A stretch of DNA of 7,443 bases from Elusimicrobiota bacterium. Its GTDB lineage: Bacteria; Elusimicrobiota; Elusimicrobia; UBA1565; UBA9628. Shown here one piece after another: positions 6,350 to 7,443 of this stretch. The stretch covers positions 1 through 7,443 of the forward strand of contig JAQUNT010000102.1 in NCBI GenBank assembly GCA_028717525.1. Reading direction: 5' to 3'. The notes under the pieces were generated by a model, which made no database searches, had not been told where the DNA came from, and saw nothing but the letters and a program-made list of their open reading frames with translations. The position numbers were made by a program, and so were the translations under genes. Position 1 is the first letter of the stretch; every line of letters begins with the position of its first letter.

Positions 6350-7287
6350 TGGTTATGGAACCGCTCAGCCTGGTCCACCAGCCAGCGGTACTCCCATTCG
6401 CAGCGCTCGCAGCGGCAGGGCCGCGGCTCGTCCCAAAGCTGAAGATCTGGGTCGAAGAAATGGCCCAGAGGCTCCCAGCGCAGGGTCGCGTATTCTCCGC
6501 AGCGGTAGACCGCGGCGTCGTCCTCTATGCGGATGTGCTGGTAGCCGGCCCGGCACAGGCGCCCCTGGGGGGATTCCCGGGCGAGTATCTGCTGGACGAA
6601 CTCCTTGTGCGGGGCCTTGCCGGGGTCCGCCTCCACGTTGACCGAGGAGCCCGAGATGAGGCCGCGCTCTTCGTCCGTGTAGCTCTCCGGGTAGCGCCGT
6701 CCTTGGTACTCTCCCTGGAAGGGGTTGACCACGAAGGTGAGGCCTTGGCGCGCGAAAGCCTCGCGGAAGGAGGCCAGGCGCTCCAGCAGGTCCGGATAGG
6801 CCACCAGCCGGTTGATGTAGGTGAAGCCCGCATCCGCCACAAGCTTGGCGCGCTCCAGGAAGGGCTCAGTGTCCGCCGCATGAGGGTGGAAGCTGATCTC
6901 GAAGCTCAGGCGCTGGCGCGGCGCGCGGGCCAGGAAACGAGCCAGGCGCTCCTGGGGCCAGGACAGGTTGGTGTCGAAAGCGACCCAGAACCAGTCCGTG
7001 AGCTTGAGCACCATGTCTTCGAAGCCCGGGTAGATGGTGGGCTCGCCTCCGGTCATGATGATGTTGCCCTCGCCGTAGCGCTGGCGCAGCCTCTGCCAGC
7101 CTTCCAGCCATTGCGCGGCGCTGTAATGCTGGCGGCTCTGGCGCCGGTCCGTGGGCGTCTGGCCGTAGACGCAGTAGGGACAGCGGTAGTTGCAGCGGCC
7201 GGAGACCATCCAGAAGTACTCTATGCGCCTTTGCTTGGGCCAAGACATGGGGAAAAGCGGCGGGCGGGCCTGAAAAAAGGATAGCAT
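6313..7287 (-). CDS. Short radical SAM protein with C-terminal auxiliary-cluster-like cysteines (type A), first gene of operon
   Basis: A 324-aa radical SAM enzyme with CNYRCPYC (C32, C36, C39), TGGEP at 79-83, FDTNLSW (104-110) and SFHP at 132-135. NPFQG (188-192) and YPESYTDEE (199-207) match the enzyme at 5106-6047. The C-terminus has RLC245-x17-C263 and RPC291-x4-C296 with an extra C293, again enough for one auxiliary cluster (inference). Start choice is uncertain. ATG 7287 has AAGAG (7299-7295) seven bases upstream but lies only 18 bases from the divergent start at 7306. ATG 7248 (residue 14) has no Shine-Dalgarno site, but gives an N-terminus closer in length to the paralogs and leaves room for promoters. 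The last 36 bases overlap the next gene. As the first gene it is next to the likely promoter. Substrate unknown. Confidence 0.91.
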   Translation of the reverse strand: MLSFFQARPPLFPMSWPKQRRIEYFWMVSGRCNYRCPYCVYGQTPTDRRQSRQHYSAAQWLEGWQRLRQRYGEGNIIMTGGEPTIYPGFEDMVLKLTDWFWVAFDTNLSWPQERLARFLARAPRQRLSFEISFHPHAADTEPFLERAKLVADAGFTYINRLVAYPDLLERLASFREAFARQGLTFVVNPFQGEYQGRRYPESYTDEERGLISGSSVNVEADPGKAPHKEFVQQILARESPQGRLCRAGYQHIRIEDDAAVYRCGEYATLRWEPLGHFFDPDLQLWDEPRPCRCERCEWEYRWLVDQAERFHNQWTRPEPEPTTR

Positions 7288-7305
7288 ATAGCATCTCTTG
7301 AGGGC
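7249..7305. promoter_or_regulatory. Probable divergent promoter/operator region
   Basis: This is the only place in the window not needed by a well-supported coding region, and it lies between the divergent starts (ATG 7248 or 7287 on the minus strand, ATG 7306 on the plus strand). It holds a clearly AT-richer patch (7271-7299) in GC-rich surroundings, with an A-run at 7273-7278. The operon promoter must lie here or inside the start of the plus-strand gene. I cannot assign confident -35/-10 pairs. No terminator-like hairpin is seen. Confidence 0.4.
7281..7294. repeat. Perfect tandem heptamer, two copies of ATAGCAT
   Basis: Positions 7281-7287 and 7288-7294 are identical (ATAGCAT). The pair sits in the AT-richer patch between the divergent genes and covers the candidate ATG 7287 of the operon's first gene. 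It could be part of a regulator site or promoter, or simply a short chance duplication. Confidence 0.45.
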
Positions 7306-7443
7306 ATGAAAGCATCCTACATTCTCGCGTTCCTAATAGCGGTTTTCGACGTCTGGCTCGGCGCCGAGATCCTCCTCTATTCCCAGAACACCTTGCTGCG
7401 CAACGGGGCTTGGCTCTCGACCAAGAGGACCCTGGAAGTGACG
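7306..7443 (+). CDS. N-terminus of an unidentified membrane-anchored or secreted protein (partial)
   Basis: An open frame of 46 codons runs from ATG 7306 to the right edge, divergent from the radical SAM operon, with GC-biased third positions. Residues 4-25 (SYILAFLIAVFDVWLGAEILLY) are hydrophobic after a lysine at residue 2, which suggests a signal anchor or uncleaved signal peptide, followed by a polar segment with several R and K residues. No cleavage site or lipobox is evident. An in-frame TAG at 7282-7284 makes ATG 7306 the first ATG start available. A purine run GAGGG (7300-7304) is only one base from the ATG, closer than a normal Shine-Dalgarno site, so the start is not certain. The family is not recognisable from this short piece, and a link to the operon rests only on shared regulatory space. 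Confidence 0.6.
   Translation, partial: MKASYILAFLIAVFDVWLGAEILLYSQNTLLRNGAWLSTKRTLEVT

Noticed and set aside
6349..7284. Plus-strand open frame of 311 codons, almost the exact mirror of the first operon gene
   Set aside because: The minus-strand product has CNYRCPYC, TGGEP and conserved C-terminal cysteines. The plus-strand translation has none and is rich in A, V, L and R.
1..7443. CRISPR array, tRNA/rRNA genes or insertion sequence
   Set aside because: No spaced direct repeats, tRNA-like cloverleaf, rRNA-like stretch, transposase motif or terminal inverted repeats were seen, and coding genes occupy nearly all the sequence.

Overview
Seven genes fill the minus strand from position 7287 to the left edge with no intergenic gap: every junction overlaps by 4 to 37 bases. 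An eighth gene starts divergently at 7306 and leaves on the right. Six of the seven operon genes encode radical SAM enzymes. One of them carries two radical SAM cores, so there are seven CxxxCxxC cores in about 7.3 kb. The seventh gene is a 101-aa protein that resembles half of a metallo-beta-lactamase fold without its metal ligands. The DNA is GC-rich with strong GC preference at third codon positions, which produces many long false frames on the opposite strand. There is no taxonomic marker gene. A GC-rich, anaerobic, probably uncultivated bacterium fits the density of Fe-S and B12-type radical SAM enzymes, but the phylum cannot be fixed from this window.

Layout in transcription order (minus strand, right to left). 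(1) 7287-6313: short radical SAM protein with a C-terminal auxiliary-cluster-like cysteine set (type A). (2) 6349-6044: small degenerate MBL-like protein. (3) 6047-5106: second type A enzyme. (4) 5109-4027: radical SAM enzyme with a twitch/SPASM-like C-terminus (type B). (5) 4040-3198: third type A enzyme. (6) 3208-1646: B12-binding-type radical SAM enzyme with a TPR-like tail, starting at GTG. (7) 1649 to beyond position 1: one open frame of at least 549 codons with a type B unit followed by a type A unit, the same order as genes 4 and 5. I translated gene 7 by hand because it has no stop inside the window.

How they may work together (inference): tight translational coupling and the type B + type A fusion suggest that these enzymes form one multi-step pathway or complex, with type B and type A enzymes acting as partners. 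The B12 enzyme sits between a split B/A pair and a fused B-A protein. No precursor peptide, transporter, glycosyltransferase, peptidase or known pathway enzyme is visible, so the substrate is unknown. I see no RNA gene, CRISPR array, insertion sequence or convincing terminator. The only non-coding stretch is the short divergent start region around 7249-7305.
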